64,000 bases of DNA, taken from Paenibacillus sp. PAMC 26794. GTDB taxonomy: Bacteria; Bacillota; Bacilli; Paenibacillales; Paenibacillaceae. Shown piece after piece: positions 16,278-24,975 of the stretch. Positions within the stretch are counted from its first letter, which is position 1; each line of letters starts with the position of its first letter. Made by a program: the position numbers and the translations under genes. The stretch is from assembly GCF_000316035.1 (NCBI RefSeq), contig NZ_ANHX01000011.1:496001-560000 (forward strand). The letters run 5' to 3'. Below the pieces are notes generated by a model, which was not told the origin of the DNA, did not search any database, and worked only from the letters and a program-made list of their open reading frames with translations.

Positions 16278-16327
16278 AGAACGTATGTTTGTATATATTA
16301 TAAACCGAACACATGTTCTTTATGCAA
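16278..16327 (-). promoter_or_regulatory. SOS promoter with two LexA boxes
   Basis: AGAACGTATGTTTG (16278-16291) and CGAACACATGTTCT (16306-16319) both fit the Bacillus LexA box CGAACrnryGTTyG with small deviations. On the minus strand a TTGCAT -35 (16327-16322) and a TTTATA/TATAAT -10 (16304-16297) lie across and between them, so bound LexA would block the polymerase operon. Confidence 0.85.
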
Positions 16328-16437
16328 GAGGTAAATATTTATAGTAGACCACGACGAAGTGATGGATTCAAATCATACTAAGTCACACCAGCTTCTCCAT
16401 CAATTGAACTCCCACCTGTAAACACAGTTTTCATTCA

Positions 16438-16490
16438 CAGAGTTAGTTAAACAAAAACAGCCGATCACGTTGATCGGTTGCCTCCTTGTT
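16438..16490 (+). repeat. family-B intergenic repeat
   Basis: GTTAGTTAAACAAAAACAG followed by an inverted pair around CGATCACGTTGATCGG, ending TTGCCTCC. It matches 35191-35228 (GTTAGTTAAACAAAAGCAG and CGATCACG). Confidence 0.6.
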
Positions 16491-16628
16491 ATTTGAGCTA
16501 TCGTCTCAATGGTATATTTACTTTCACACGGATCTACCTCCGGCTTCACATTCCAGAAGTCAAACAATGCCTCTTCCAGCACATTACAGTGCTCACACTC
16601 TACTCCTCCTCTATGATATACATTCATC

Positions 16629-16699
16629 AAATCGGCAATAAAACCATGTTCTTGTCCTGCGATAAATAATAAAAGCAGCCGACATCAGCTGCTGCTTTC
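16629..16699 (-). terminator. family-A end module fused to the terminator of the RCC1 gene
   Basis: ATCGGCAATA and CCATGTTCTTGTCC (16631-16657) are family-A sequence on the plus strand. Directly next to it, AAAGCAGC and GCTGCTTT (about 16670-16698) form an eight-pair stem followed on the minus strand by TATTATTT, just past the RCC1-repeat gene stop. Confidence 0.65.
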
Positions 16700-16707
16700 G
16701 TAGTATT

Positions 16708-17595
16708 TTATTGTTGAATGTTACTCCATCCGCTTACATCACATTGTCCATAATCATTATCACCCACAGCAACCATCGTACCATCCGATTTCAGTCCAAT
16801 CGTATGGGCACACCCCGCTGAAACAACTCGAATTTCGTACCAGGCACTTACATCGCATTGGTGAAGTTTATTCGAACCCACAGCAACCATCGTTCCGTCG
16901 GACTTAAGACCAACAGTATGATAACTCCCCGCTGCAACTGCTACAATATCGCGCCAACCGCTTACATCGCATTCACCATCATTATTTCTACCCACAGCCA
17001 CTACCGTGCCATCCGATCTAAGCCCAACTGTATGAAGATAGCCCGCCGAAACAGCTAATATGTCGCCCCAGTCGTTTACGCTACATTGGTTATATTTATT
17101 GTTACCAACTGCTGTTACCGTTCCGTCTATTTTTAGACCGACTGTATGCCAGTCACCCGTCGTGACCGATACAATATCATGCCAGCTGCTCACGTTGCAT
17201 TCCCCTTCATTATTTCGCCCCACCGCAACCACGGTGCCATCTGATTTAACCCCAACCGTACGGCACCAACCTGCCGAAACGGTTACAATATCGCGCCATT
17301 CGCTTACATTGCATTGGTCATGCTTATTCCAACCTATAGCAGTTACCGTACCATCAGATTTAAGACCAACGGTATGTGCATTACCGGTGTTCGTAGCCAT
17401 ATGAACATTACCAGCCGCAACTGCGACAATATGGCACCAATCGCTTACCTTACATTGACCGTATTTATTATCACCCACAGCTGTTACTGTTCCGTCAGAT
17501 TTAAGAGCAACGGTATGACGACGACCCGCCGCTATGGTACAGTTACGGAACCGTTTCGTCTCAAAGACCGCTTCATACCGTGAATTGTAGTCCAT
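16708..17595 (-). CDS. RCC1-repeat (beta-propeller) protein
   Basis: A 295-residue protein built almost entirely of about seven RCC1-type repeats of about 42 residues, each with VGLKSDGTV.AVG.N...QC.VS.W..I..V.AG. Seven such blades normally close a beta-propeller, so the protein is a whole propeller with only a short N-terminal strap (MDYNSRYEAVFETKRF). No signal peptide, so cytoplasmic unless exported otherwise. Function unknown; related bacterial proteins are annotated alpha-tubulin-suppressor-like without proof. GGAGGGGAGAAAG before ATG 17595 supports the start. The coding DNA is a tandem repeat and may vary in copy number. Confidence 0.85.
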   Translation of the reverse strand: MDYNSRYEAVFETKRFRNCTIAAGRRHTVALKSDGTVTAVGDNKYGQCKVSDWCHIVAVAAGNVHMATNTGNAHTVGLKSDGTVTAIGWNKHDQCNVSEWRDIVTVSAGWCRTVGVKSDGTVVAVGRNNEGECNVSSWHDIVSVTTGDWHTVGLKIDGTVTAVGNNKYNQCSVNDWGDILAVSAGYLHTVGLRSDGTVVAVGRNNDGECDVSGWRDIVAVAAGSYHTVGLKSDGTMVAVGSNKLHQCDVSAWYEIRVVSAGCAHTIGLKSDGTMVAVGDNDYGQCDVSGWSNIQQ

Positions 17596-17676
17596 ATCTT
17601 TCTCCCCTCCACCAATTGAAAATCCGCCGTTAGTTCAACTGTTAAGTCATAAAGTTTGTTGTTAAATCGCACTGTA

Positions 17677-17731
17677 CAAAAGAAAGGCTCGCACAGGCAG
17701 GGTATTATTAGTTCCCTGCCCAATACGAGCG
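17677..17731 (-). terminator. terminator of fbp
   Basis: On the minus strand GCTCG-GGCAGGG pairs with CCCTGCC-CGAGC around TAATAATA, with unpaired bases between the two stem parts, followed by CCTTTCTTTTG. It lies about 55 bases past the fbp stop. Confidence 0.75.
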
Positions 17732-17787
17732 TCTATGTCATATTGCACTCAAACGGTTGATCCGAATGTGTACTTTTAGCAATCGTT

Positions 17788-19719
17788 TCATTTCATGTAG
17801 CGATAGTCTAATAGATCCTTCAAATTTGAAATTTTCTGCAACAGCTGTTCCCCGACATTGGTTTCCCTCACCAGTTTCCGCGCCAGTTCTTTGTCCACCA
17901 ATCTTTTTAGAGATAACACGTCCGTTCCGTTACATAACACATCTTCTTTTGAGTTAAATTTCTTATGGGCAACGAGCTGCATGCCAAAGGAATTGTACAA
18001 CAAGGTATATCCGGCAATGCCCGTTGTGGATTGATAGGCTTTGGAAAAACCTCCGTCAATCACGATCATTTTTCCGTTTGCTTTAACTGGGCTCTCTCCG
18101 CTAATTTCTTTGACTGGCGTGTGGCCGTTAATGACATGTCCATGATCGGGATTCAAATCAAACTCCTGTAAGATTTTTCGACAGGTCTCTTCATTTTCAC
18201 GTAAATGGTAGTACGGATTCTTTCTCTCCTTATGTGCTTCTTTATCTTGGATAAAATACCGTTCAAAAGTGGTCATTTCTCTCTTTCCAAAGAGCGAGGA
18301 GCATTCCCCTGTCCAGATGTACCATACCATATCCGTCGCCAGATCTTCTGTCTCTTCCGGATGCGCAAAGGCGTAACGTAAGTTATCTTCAAAAACATCG
18401 AGCAATTGACGGCCCGCATATGTCTTGTCTTCAATCTGCATTTCTTCCATATTTCCTTCTTCATCCAAAGGAATACAGCCGTGGATTAACAAATTCCCGT
18501 TGTATTTTAAATAAAGGCTACCCTTTTTCATGAGAAAATTCATATGTCTGGCCATCTTTTCGGAATGCTGAACGGAGAACAGCAGCTTTTCCATCACCTG
18601 GCGTTCTTCCTCCAGCAATTGTTCAGGCTTCTGCGGATTTACGGTTGCGAAACAGGTGTTTTCCAACAGGTACGTTTTACCGCAGATGTTAATTTCATTG
18701 TTGTCGTAATCAATCTGCTCCAGCAAAAGTCTTTCAGACATATTAAAGTATGGGCGTCTCTTGATAATCGGGCTTTCAAGTTTAAACTGAATCATGGCAA
18801 TGGCTTGGTGAATTTTAGTGATCTGCAGAATTTCCTGCTCCGATACATTATGTCCAGCCTGTAACTTAGGTCTGAAGGACGGATTGTCTTCATAATATTT
18901 CTCCGCGAGGTTTAGCAGTGGGCGCAGATTGATTCCGTATACATCTTCAATGATGTCCAGATTATCGTATCTGGCGCAGATTCGAATAATATTCGCAAGG
19001 CAGACCAGAGAACCTGCGTAGGCTCCGATCCAGAGGACATCATGGTTCCCCCACTGTATGTCTACAGAATGGTAGTTGATCAGCGTATCCATAATTTTAT
19101 CGGGGTACGGCCCCCGGTCATAGATATCTCCAACCACATGAAGATGGTCAACCACCAGGCGCTGTGTCGTATAAGCAAGGCCGATAATGAGATTGTCCGC
19201 CTGGCCCAAGGATATAATTTGCCGATATATTTCCTCGTAATAAGGATCCTTATTGTTGGTCGAATCCGTCTTGTATAGAAGCTCTTCTACAATATATACA
19301 TATTGCTCTGGCAGAGCTTTACGCAATTTCGAGCGTGTATACTTGGAAGAGGCATAAGAAATAAGCTTAAGCATGTGTTCAATTGTTAATCTATACCACT
19401 GGTTCAAAGCCTGTTTATTGCTCAGTTCCCCTATAACCAGCTGTATTTTTTCTTCCGGGTAATAAACCAACGCCGCAAAATCATTGATTTCTTGATCCGT
19501 CCAAACCTCCCGGAATAATTCTTTGATTTTCTCTTTGACGGTACCCGAACCGTTTCGTAGTACGTGCTGAAAAGCCTGGAACTCCCCATGCAAATCACTG
19601 ACAAAATGCTCGGTTCCCTTCGGGAGATTGGAGATCGCTTCAAGGTTGATGATCTCTGTTATGATTTTTTCTTCCGTATCATACTTCTCGGCCAATAAAT
19701 CTAGAAACTGCTCATCCAA
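17788..19719 (-). CDS. fbp: fructose-1,6-bisphosphatase, class III
   Basis: Gluconeogenic enzyme removing the 1-phosphate of fructose 1,6-bisphosphate. The 643-residue length and metallophosphoesterase motifs identify the Firmicutes class III enzyme: [11 protein letters not shown] near residue 41, [11 protein letters not shown] near 197, [11 protein letters not shown] near 223, and VINGHTPV with [11 protein letters not shown] near the C-terminus. B. subtilis Fbp has the same organisation. The gene is monocistronic with its own terminator. The upstream 450 bases hold no other intact gene. Confidence 0.96.
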   Translation of the reverse strand: MDEQFLDLLAEKYDTEEKIITEIINLEAISNLPKGTEHFVSDLHGEFQAFQHVLRNGSGTVKEKIKELFREVWTDQEINDFAALVYYPEEKIQLVIGELSNKQALNQWYRLTIEHMLKLISYASSKYTRSKLRKALPEQYVYIVEELLYKTDSTNNKDPYYEEIYRQIISLGQADNLIIGLAYTTQRLVVDHLHVVGDIYDRGPYPDKIMDTLINYHSVDIQWGNHDVLWIGAYAGSLVCLANIIRICARYDNLDIIEDVYGINLRPLLNLAEKYYEDNPSFRPKLQAGHNVSEQEILQITKIHQAIAMIQFKLESPIIKRRPYFNMSERLLLEQIDYDNNEINICGKTYLLENTCFATVNPQKPEQLLEEERQVMEKLLFSVQHSEKMARHMNFLMKKGSLYLKYNGNLLIHGCIPLDEEGNMEEMQIEDKTYAGRQLLDVFEDNLRYAFAHPEETEDLATDMVWYIWTGECSSLFGKREMTTFERYFIQDKEAHKERKNPYYHLRENEETCRKILQEFDLNPDHGHVINGHTPVKEISGESPVKANGKMIVIDGGFSKAYQSTTGIAGYTLLYNSFGMQLVAHKKFNSKEDVLCNGTDVLSLKRLVDKELARKLVRETNVGEQLLQKISNLKDLLDYRYMK

Positions 19720-19918
19720 AACAGATGTCCCCCTTCAAGGTAGTATGGTGTTGTATAGCCGGGTCCAAAAGCTTTAGACCTATATAAAATTTCACTCTAT
19801 ACTTGGCATTGATCTTTATAGTGATTATCAGCATTGCCTTCCCTCATCATACTCCAGTTCATCATATATGAACAAATTTCATTGAATGGATTTGAATGAA
19901 ATTTGTCTGTAGTTATAA

Positions 19919-19977
19919 AATAAAAAAAACGCTAAAATAGCGACTTTTAATGGGACCATGTTCTTGTCCCTCGACAT
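19919..19977 (+). repeat. family-A intergenic repeat, right half
   Basis: AAAATAAAAAAAACGC, the hairpin CGCTAAAATAGCG, then TGGGACCATGTTCTTGTCCC and TCGACAT. It abuts the transposase remnant at 19978. Confidence 0.75.
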
Positions 19978-20089
19978 ATCGGGTTGCTCTAAGCGGTGCA
20001 ATTCTCCATTTCGATACCGGTACCTCTGCCAGTCTCATTTCTATGGCTTTCATCTTTAATTCCACCGGATAACTCACTCTGGTTGCTAT
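19978..20089 (-). pseudogene. N-terminal remnant of an IS3-family OrfA transposase
   Basis: After GGAGGTG the minus strand reads ATRVSYPVELKMKAIEMR then LAEVPVS, the N-terminus of IS3-type OrfA proteins (helix-turn-helix). The expected start codon is ATA. Similarity ends after about 26 residues and the frame continues through the family-A repeat to a stop. Only the beginning of the gene remains, so the element is dead. Confidence 0.65.
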
Positions 20090-20190
20090 TACAAAAACAC
20101 CTCCAGGATGATCTCCCTATCTTACGACAAGGTTTCATTCTCTTGAAGGTGTGTTTGATTAATACATATTCTTAATGATTATAACTGCAA

Positions 20191-21231
20191 TTAAGTAAGT
20201 ACGGTCATCGCCTCTCTTGTAAATGGAACCAGATCACCAGTACGTCCTTCTTGAATTTTCTTAACCCATTCAGGGTCGACTAGAAGAGCACGCCCTACAG
20301 CAACCAGATCAAACTCATCATTCTGAAGTCGTTGTACCAATCCATCGATACCGACGTTAGTTGCGCCTTTACCTTCTGTGAACAGACTTGTAAAGTCACC
20401 ATCAAGACCAATAGATCCAACAGTGATTGTCGGTTTACCGGTCAGTTTTTTGGTCCATCCAGCAAAATTCAGATCAGACCCTTCGAATTCCGGCTCCCAG
20501 AAACGGCGTGTGGAACAGTGGAAGATATCGACTCCAGCTTGAACCAACGGTGCGAGAAGCTGCTCCAGTAATTCCGGTGTTTCAGCCAATTTAGCCTGAT
20601 AATCATCTGTCTTCCACTGAGATAAACGCAGTACAATCGGGAATTCCGGTCCCACTACTTCACGGCAAGCCTCAATCACTTCAACTGCAAAACGTGTGCG
20701 AGCCATCATATCTCCACCGTAACGATCCGTACGAGAGTTGGTTTTCTCATACAGGAATTGGTCGATCAGATAGCCGTGTGCTCCATGGATTTCAACACCA
20801 TCGAACCCAACGCGTTTCGCTTCTGAGGCTGCTTGTGCGAATTCCTGAACGATTGTAGCAATCTCAGCTTCCGAATAATCATTAACATGACCTTTGGCTC
20901 CCATATGCCAGATCTGTGGAATAATTCGACCGCCAGCTTCATGTACTTCAGATACAACATGTGCCCAACCATTCATTGCAGCTTCGCCATAAAAGTGCGG
21001 CACATTGGCTTGATTGGATGCATCCGGATGATTAATTATTGTCCCTTCTGTCACAATAAGCCCCACTGCGTTCTCTGCTCTGCGGCGGTAATAGCCCGCA
21101 ACATTCGAACCCGGGATACCGTCCGGAGAAAATTGACGCGTCATCGGCGCCATCACGATCCGATTGGATAACTTCAAGTGACCTAACTCTACAGGTTGGA
21201 ACAATGCTTCTACGGATTGAGAATAATTCAT
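20191..21231 (-). CDS. NADH:flavin oxidoreductase, old yellow enzyme family
   Basis: FMN-dependent ene-reductase or NADH oxidase of 346 residues, TIM-barrel fold. Diagnostic stretches: FQPVELGHLKLSNRIVMAPM at the N-terminus, IPQIWHMGAKG near 105, FDGVEIHGAHGYLIDQFLY near 155, TDRYGG near 180 and DLVAVGRALLVDPEW near 315. I start at ATG 21231, which has GGAGGT upstream, not the residue-1 codon at 21243. It follows the TetR gene and both have the same 16-base palindrome upstream, so TetR-controlled reduction of an electrophilic enone or nitro compound is the likely setting. The exact substrate is unknown. Confidence 0.88.
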   Translation of the reverse strand: MNYSQSVEALFQPVELGHLKLSNRIVMAPMTRQFSPDGIPGSNVAGYYRRRAENAVGLIVTEGTIINHPDASNQANVPHFYGEAAMNGWAHVVSEVHEAGGRIIPQIWHMGAKGHVNDYSEAEIATIVQEFAQAASEAKRVGFDGVEIHGAHGYLIDQFLYEKTNSRTDRYGGDMMARTRFAVEVIEACREVVGPEFPIVLRLSQWKTDDYQAKLAETPELLEQLLAPLVQAGVDIFHCSTRRFWEPEFEGSDLNFAGWTKKLTGKPTITVGSIGLDGDFTSLFTEGKGATNVGIDGLVQRLQNDEFDLVAVGRALLVDPEWVKKIQEGRTGDLVPFTREAMTVLT

Positions 21232-21401
21232 AATAACCTCCACATATTTCGTTTTATATAAATTGACCTAGGAGATGTTAAACAGCAACCAGCCTGGTTA
21301 ACAGCTAGACGTTATTTCCAAATGAATCAATACACGATTTTTATCGAAAAGCCCCACCTCCTTCAAGGTTTCGTGGTGTATTAATCCGCCTTCAATTATT
21401 T

Positions 21402-21417
21402 TTGACTTTGTAGTCAA
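21402..21417 (-). promoter_or_regulatory. TetR operator upstream of the OYE gene
   Basis: TTGACTTTGTAGTCAA, a perfect palindrome with six-base arms. It matches TTGACCATATAGTCAA upstream of the tetR gene, pointing to one regulator for both promoters. Confidence 0.75.
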
Positions 21418-21436
21418 GAATTTCACAAAAAAAAGA

Positions 21437-22012
21437 TCAAGACATGATCATGCCAAATGAAGTGCGCAGAACCGTCTCGATCTGTTCACGGGATGAACCT
21501 GATTTCTCCATAACTCTCACACCAAGAATGGTGTTATTTAGATAAGATGCAAGCTCTATACTCGTATACCGGTTGGAAATTAACTGTTGATTCTGGCCAC
21601 TACTTATGATCTTCTCTAATACCAGTTGAATCTCTTCTGCCATGAGCGCAGCTTCGCGTGTGACCTGCTCGTCATCTGTTCCGAATTCGAGTGATGCATT
21701 CACAATTAGACACCCTTGGCAGCTAGTTTCATCGTCTAAAAGGGAATATCGTAAGGTATCCAGTTTATCAACGGGAGACGAGTCCAGGGCTTCAATCTCT
21801 TTCAGTTTCGCTATAACCTGTTCACGGTAAAGTGCCAGCGCCTTCAGGAACAACGATCGCTTGTCTTTAAAAACACAGTACAAACTTTGCTTTTTGACTC
21901 CTGTAGTACGCGTAAGGTCCTCATAAGAAGTTGCTTTGAAGCCTTGATTCCAGAACACTTCCATAGACTGGTGTAATACACGATCGACATCAAATTCTCT
22001 TGGTCTGCTCAT
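21437..22012 (-). CDS. TetR-family repressor
   Basis: A 191-residue repressor. N-terminal helix-turn-helix about residues 8-52 (VLHQSMEVFWNQGFKATSY, then VKKQSLYCVFKDKRSLFLKA). The C-terminal ligand domain includes ETSCQGCLIVNASLEF (YxTetR/AcrR-like C-terminal family, with a Cys-x-x-Cys pair near residue 98 that could be redox sensitive). Palindromic operators lie before its own gene and before the OYE gene downstream, so it likely represses both. Confidence 0.9.
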   Translation of the reverse strand: MSRPREFDVDRVLHQSMEVFWNQGFKATSYEDLTRTTGVKKQSLYCVFKDKRSLFLKALALYREQVIAKLKEIEALDSSPVDKLDTLRYSLLDDETSCQGCLIVNASLEFGTDDEQVTREAALMAEEIQLVLEKIISSGQNQQLISNRYTSIELASYLNNTILGVRVMEKSGSSREQIETVLRTSFGMIMS

Positions 22013-22031
22013 GGGATTAATGTATCAGTTA

Positions 22032-22047
22032 TTGACCATATAGTCAA
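22032..22047 (-). promoter_or_regulatory. TetR operator and own promoter
   Basis: TTGACCATATAGTCAA. On the minus strand its end is the -35 box TTGACT, followed after 17 bases by TACATT, so repressor binding would cover the promoter. Confidence 0.75.
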
Positions 22048-22108
22048 GAACTGATCATTTTACATCCTAATCTCTACGGTAATTTTCTGCAGGTCCATTG
22101 AATACGGT

Positions 22109-22672
22109 CTAACTCTTCCGGTAAGCAACCTTGTGAAAAGCATTGATATAACGAAACAGTGCTTCACCATCATCAGGCACATGCGTACTTGTATCCAGTG
22201 GCAGCATCATTGCCTGATACGGCTCTGGCACCATTCTATATTGATGGACATAGGAGGTTAGGATGAACCCGTTGCGTTGCCAGAACTGAATGCGTTCCTG
22301 ATGAGCCTCCGTTGTCCCGAACTCCGCCTCGATAATCATACCTTTGATCTGGTGTTCCCTTAACGCCCAGGCTCTGAGCTGCTCTAGCATCCAGGTCCCT
22401 ATGCCCCACCCACGCAGCTTCTGTTCAACCGCAAGGTAATCGATGATCAGGATGCGGTCCGCAGCCTTCCCCTCCAGTCCGGTAACAGCCATCGCAACCA
22501 CTTCTCCATGATGCACGCCCGTGTGTAAATAACCAATCTTGCGGTCCAGCATACTGCGCAGAATCGCTTTTGTCTTAGCGCCGCTTTGAAAAGCCTCATG
22601 ATAGATTCGCTCCATCCGCGCCCACGATGCTTCATCCCACTCCTCTATAGTAGTAAACTCTAATTCCAGCAT
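22109..22672 (-). CDS. GNAT-family N-acetyltransferase
   Basis: Acetyl-CoA-dependent acetyltransferase of 187 residues. The CoA-binding motif A lies in LAVEQKLRGWGIGTWMLEQL near residues 84-103 (Q/RxxGxG/A), with beta-4 IIDYLAV before it. WQRNGFILTSY near 137 is motif B. Substrate unknown. I use ATG 22672, with GGAGGCGAATGAG before it, in place of the TTG at 22687 that overlaps the ribosome site. It is monocistronic and downstream genes run separately. Confidence 0.85.
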   Translation of the reverse strand: MLELEFTTIEEWDEASWARMERIYHEAFQSGAKTKAILRSMLDRKIGYLHTGVHHGEVVAMAVTGLEGKAADRILIIDYLAVEQKLRGWGIGTWMLEQLRAWALREHQIKGMIIEAEFGTTEAHQERIQFWQRNGFILTSYVHQYRMVPEPYQAMMLPLDTSTHVPDDGEALFRYINAFHKVAYRKS

Positions 22673-22702
22673 CTCATTCGCCTCCAACTTCGCTTTATCA
22701 GC

Positions 22703-22887
22703 TTACACCGAATTCAAGACATGTAAGAGATATTCCTTCCGGTTTAATGGATTATGATCGTATCTTGTACATGAAGGAACTTCACCATCGAAGGGCTGAT
22801 AGCCATAAAATTCGGACGGGTTCGACCTCTTTATTCTTCGATCATACTTCCTTTGACGAATTCTGCGAATACTGAAGACTGTAGCAT
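22703..22887 (-). pseudogene. possible short frameshifted gene of unknown family
   Basis: ATG 22887 opens MLQSSVFAEFVKGSMIEE and stops at 22831. A second frame spans the same region and continues with NPSEFYGYQPFDGEVPSC, TRYDHNPLNRKEYLLHVL and a stop at 22703. The residue pattern of the second frame looks protein-like, but it has no own start. Either a small gene broken by a frameshift or a chance open frame; I do not recognise a family. Confidence 0.3.
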
Positions 22888-22960
22888 GTCTTTAATCTTA
22901 AAAGTTAAACTTATGTTTTATCGTTCGTATACCTGGCGTATATTCACAAAATTCATCTAC

Positions 22961-23010
22961 CCTGCCCATTAACGTAATGAAAGCTGCCGGTCCAACACAG
23001 GCAGCTTCAT
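22961..23010 (-). terminator. family-B repeat copy acting as terminator
   Basis: CTACCCTGCCCATTAACG is a diverged family-B end. The following AAGCTGCC / GGCAGCTT pair (22981-23008) forms a hairpin just downstream of the minus-strand membrane protein gene. T-run is weak. Confidence 0.55.
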
Positions 23011-23056
23011 TTTCGTCGTTTATTCAATTATAATTTCTACGTTAGCGCAACAAGCA

Positions 23057-23302
23057 TTAACTTTTAATATCTTCTTTAGCCTTTTGTCTATATCGAATTA
23101 TGGAAAGAGGTAAATTAACTACTCCAATAATAAAAGAAGAGCCAATAGATATCCATTGAGATATTGAAGGATAATTCGGTTTTCCGTCTCCTACAGGTCC
23201 TATTTTGGGTTGGTGGCTATCCCACAAAACATATAAGAGACCAACAGCAGGTAACAATATGCAAATTACACTTGCAACTATATGTAACACATACTTGTTC
23301 AA
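23057..23302 (-). CDS. small membrane protein, unknown
   Basis: An 81-residue protein with two hydrophobic helices (about 4-26 and 48-68), a charged loop containing HQPKIGPVGDGKPNYPS between them and a basic tail (RYRQKAKEDIKS). GGAGGGG precedes the ATG. It begins 32 bases after the phosphotransferase stop and may be co-transcribed with it. No family recognised. Confidence 0.65.
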   Translation of the reverse strand: MNKYVLHIVASVICILLPAVGLLYVLWDSHQPKIGPVGDGKPNYPSISQWISIGSSFIIGVVNLPLSIIRYRQKAKEDIKS

Positions 23303-23334
23303 TCCTACCCCTCCATTTATTGTATTCCTGCCCC

Positions 23335-24309
23335 TTAGTTTAACAAAAAAATTTCTCCTTTAAGATATTTCCTAAAATAGTTTTCAATAACTGATGGAAA
23401 ATTTGCCGCTAAGGATTGTTGTTCATTTGGATTTAGAGAATGGAATGCGAAAGTCCTAATTATTGACCAAATAAAAAATGCTTCTAATAACCCGACACAA
23501 TTCTCTTCCAGTTGATTTACTTTGCTATACGATGAAATAAATACTTTCCTATTATCAGATGAAAGATGCAAAAATGTTTCAGCCATATCAAATAAATAAA
23601 ATCCATAGCCACAATTCGAAAAATCTATAGGTCGAGGAGTATCGTCATAAAATACATAGTTACTCTCATGAAGGTCAGAATGAATAATTCCCCAGTTACT
23701 TGGCAAACGTTTATGATTTTGTATCACATTTGCTATTTTATGTGCTGACTCTTCCACATGAACAAACACTTCACTTGAGATAAGCTCTAAATTTACTAAC
23801 CGTTTTAATTGATTAAGTGATGAATATAAATGATTAGAATTGTATATTGGTCTATTAAAGCCTTCAGGTGCATTCCACTGCATAGAATGTTTATGTAGAG
23901 CCGCCATTAAGAGAGCTAAATTTTCAGTTTCATTACTTGTTGGCTCTCTTTGAAGTACGCTTCCATGAATCCAATGATGAATAGTCACCATGATTGTATT
24001 TTCGCTAAGATCAGTTGAGATTTCTGTTACCAGATCACCTTGAAGATTTCTAACAGGTAAAGGTACGACGAGATTTGTATCTTTAACCAAAGCTTCAAGC
24101 CAAATAAGCTCTGATGCGATATTCCCTTTTGATTGAATGGAAATCGTTGAGATATGGATTTTGATAAGAAACTTTTGATGATCATCGTTGGTCTGAACTT
24201 GAAATGTAACATTATCACTCTTTCCGAGATACACAAGTTTTTCCCAATAGATTGGGTATTGATGTAAAGCTTCTTTCGCCACCTTCGCATAATCTTCTTC
24301 AGAAAACAT
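23335..24309 (-). CDS. APH-family phosphotransferase (kinase-like)
   Basis: Small-molecule kinase of 324 residues with the aminoglycoside phosphotransferase / choline-kinase fold. The catalytic Brenner motif is GIIHSDLHESNYVFYDD near 210, and the metal-binding DFG-like segment is PIDFSNCGYG near 228. An N-terminal ATP-binding lobe contains FLIKIHIS. These proteins phosphorylate antibiotics, sugars, homoserine or spectinomycin; nothing here tells which. I use ATG 24309 (TGGAG 8 bases upstream) instead of the GTG at 24318. No resistance island context, so a metabolic role is as likely. Confidence 0.8.
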   Translation of the reverse strand: MFSEEDYAKVAKEALHQYPIYWEKLVYLGKSDNVTFQVQTNDDHQKFLIKIHISTISIQSKGNIASELIWLEALVKDTNLVVPLPVRNLQGDLVTEISTDLSENTIMVTIHHWIHGSVLQREPTSNETENLALLMAALHKHSMQWNAPEGFNRPIYNSNHLYSSLNQLKRLVNLELISSEVFVHVEESAHKIANVIQNHKRLPSNWGIIHSDLHESNYVFYDDTPRPIDFSNCGYGFYLFDMAETFLHLSSDNRKVFISSYSKVNQLEENCVGLLEAFFIWSIIRTFAFHSLNPNEQQSLAANFPSVIENYFRKYLKGEIFLLN

Positions 24310-24404
24310 AGGATCCACTCCAGTTAATGTGATTTTTACTTCACAATTTTACCAAGTGAACTTTATTTTATGGTGATAAAAGTTGATTATAACTAAACTT
24401 TACT

Positions 24405-24600
24405 GCCCGATAGTCGAATAAAGCCGCCGATCCTGTCGATTGGCGGCCTCTTTTGGTTTTATGGAACTATTGTTTCCCGTTAGTTTAATCGACCTTCTTC
24501 GTTTACGATACTGTCCTCCGCCCTGTCTAAAGCAGCTGATCACATGGGTCAGTTGCTTTCTTGTTGTTATAGAGGTGATATTTCCCATTAGGTTGAACGA
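24405..24600 (+). repeat. two tandem family-B intergenic repeats
   Basis: ACTGCCCGATAGTCGAATAA, then the hairpin GCCGCCGATC / GATTGGCGGC, then CCCGTTAGTTTAATCGACC at 24477-24496. A second, more diverged unit follows with AAAGCAGCTGATCA / GGTCAGTTGCTTT (24527-24555) and CCCATTAGGTTGAACGAG. The first hairpin may terminate the remnants to its right. Confidence 0.65.
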
Positions 24601-24673
24601 GAAGAAATTGAATACAGCTATTTGTATATCGTTAAGAGGCATGTATCAAAACGAAGATGATACAATTGGTTAT

Positions 24674-24975
24674 TTATTGCAAAGATTGTTTCGTTTGTTT
24701 TCTTTTAGATAGAGAGTTATCAAGCAACGTTGTTACGATGCCAATCACGAGGGCAAGCACACCAATCCATGGAATGTAGTTCAACAAACTGTGGTTGACA
24801 GCAATACCCCCGATACCAGCTCCGGCAGCCATTCCAACTTGTCCAATCGCGCTATGCAAACTAAGTACAATACCTGAAGCAGCGGGAGCGAGACTTATAA
24901 GTTGAAATTGGATTGGCGTACCTGAAGACCAGGCTGCTAGTGCCCAGAAAATAAGTAATATATATAGAAGAAATA
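24674..24975 (-). pseudogene. C-terminal remnant of an MFS transporter
   Basis: An open frame without a start reads ILLIFWALAAWSSGTPIQF, QLISLAPAASGIVLSLHS and GMAAGAGIGGIAVNHSLL, the last three membrane segments of a DHA1-type major facilitator. The N-terminal three quarters are gone; the frame joins an unrelated membrane-protein remnant near 24975. Confidence 0.7.

Noticed and set aside
16400..16630. 76-residue minus-strand frame with a CEHC motif
   Set aside because: No ribosome site at its start, and its 3' half is family-B repeat sequence; the Cys pair alone is not enough.
16708..17595. Regularly spaced repeats that could be taken for a CRISPR array
   Set aside because: Units are about 126 bases, in frame and encode RCC1 blades; there are no unique spacers.
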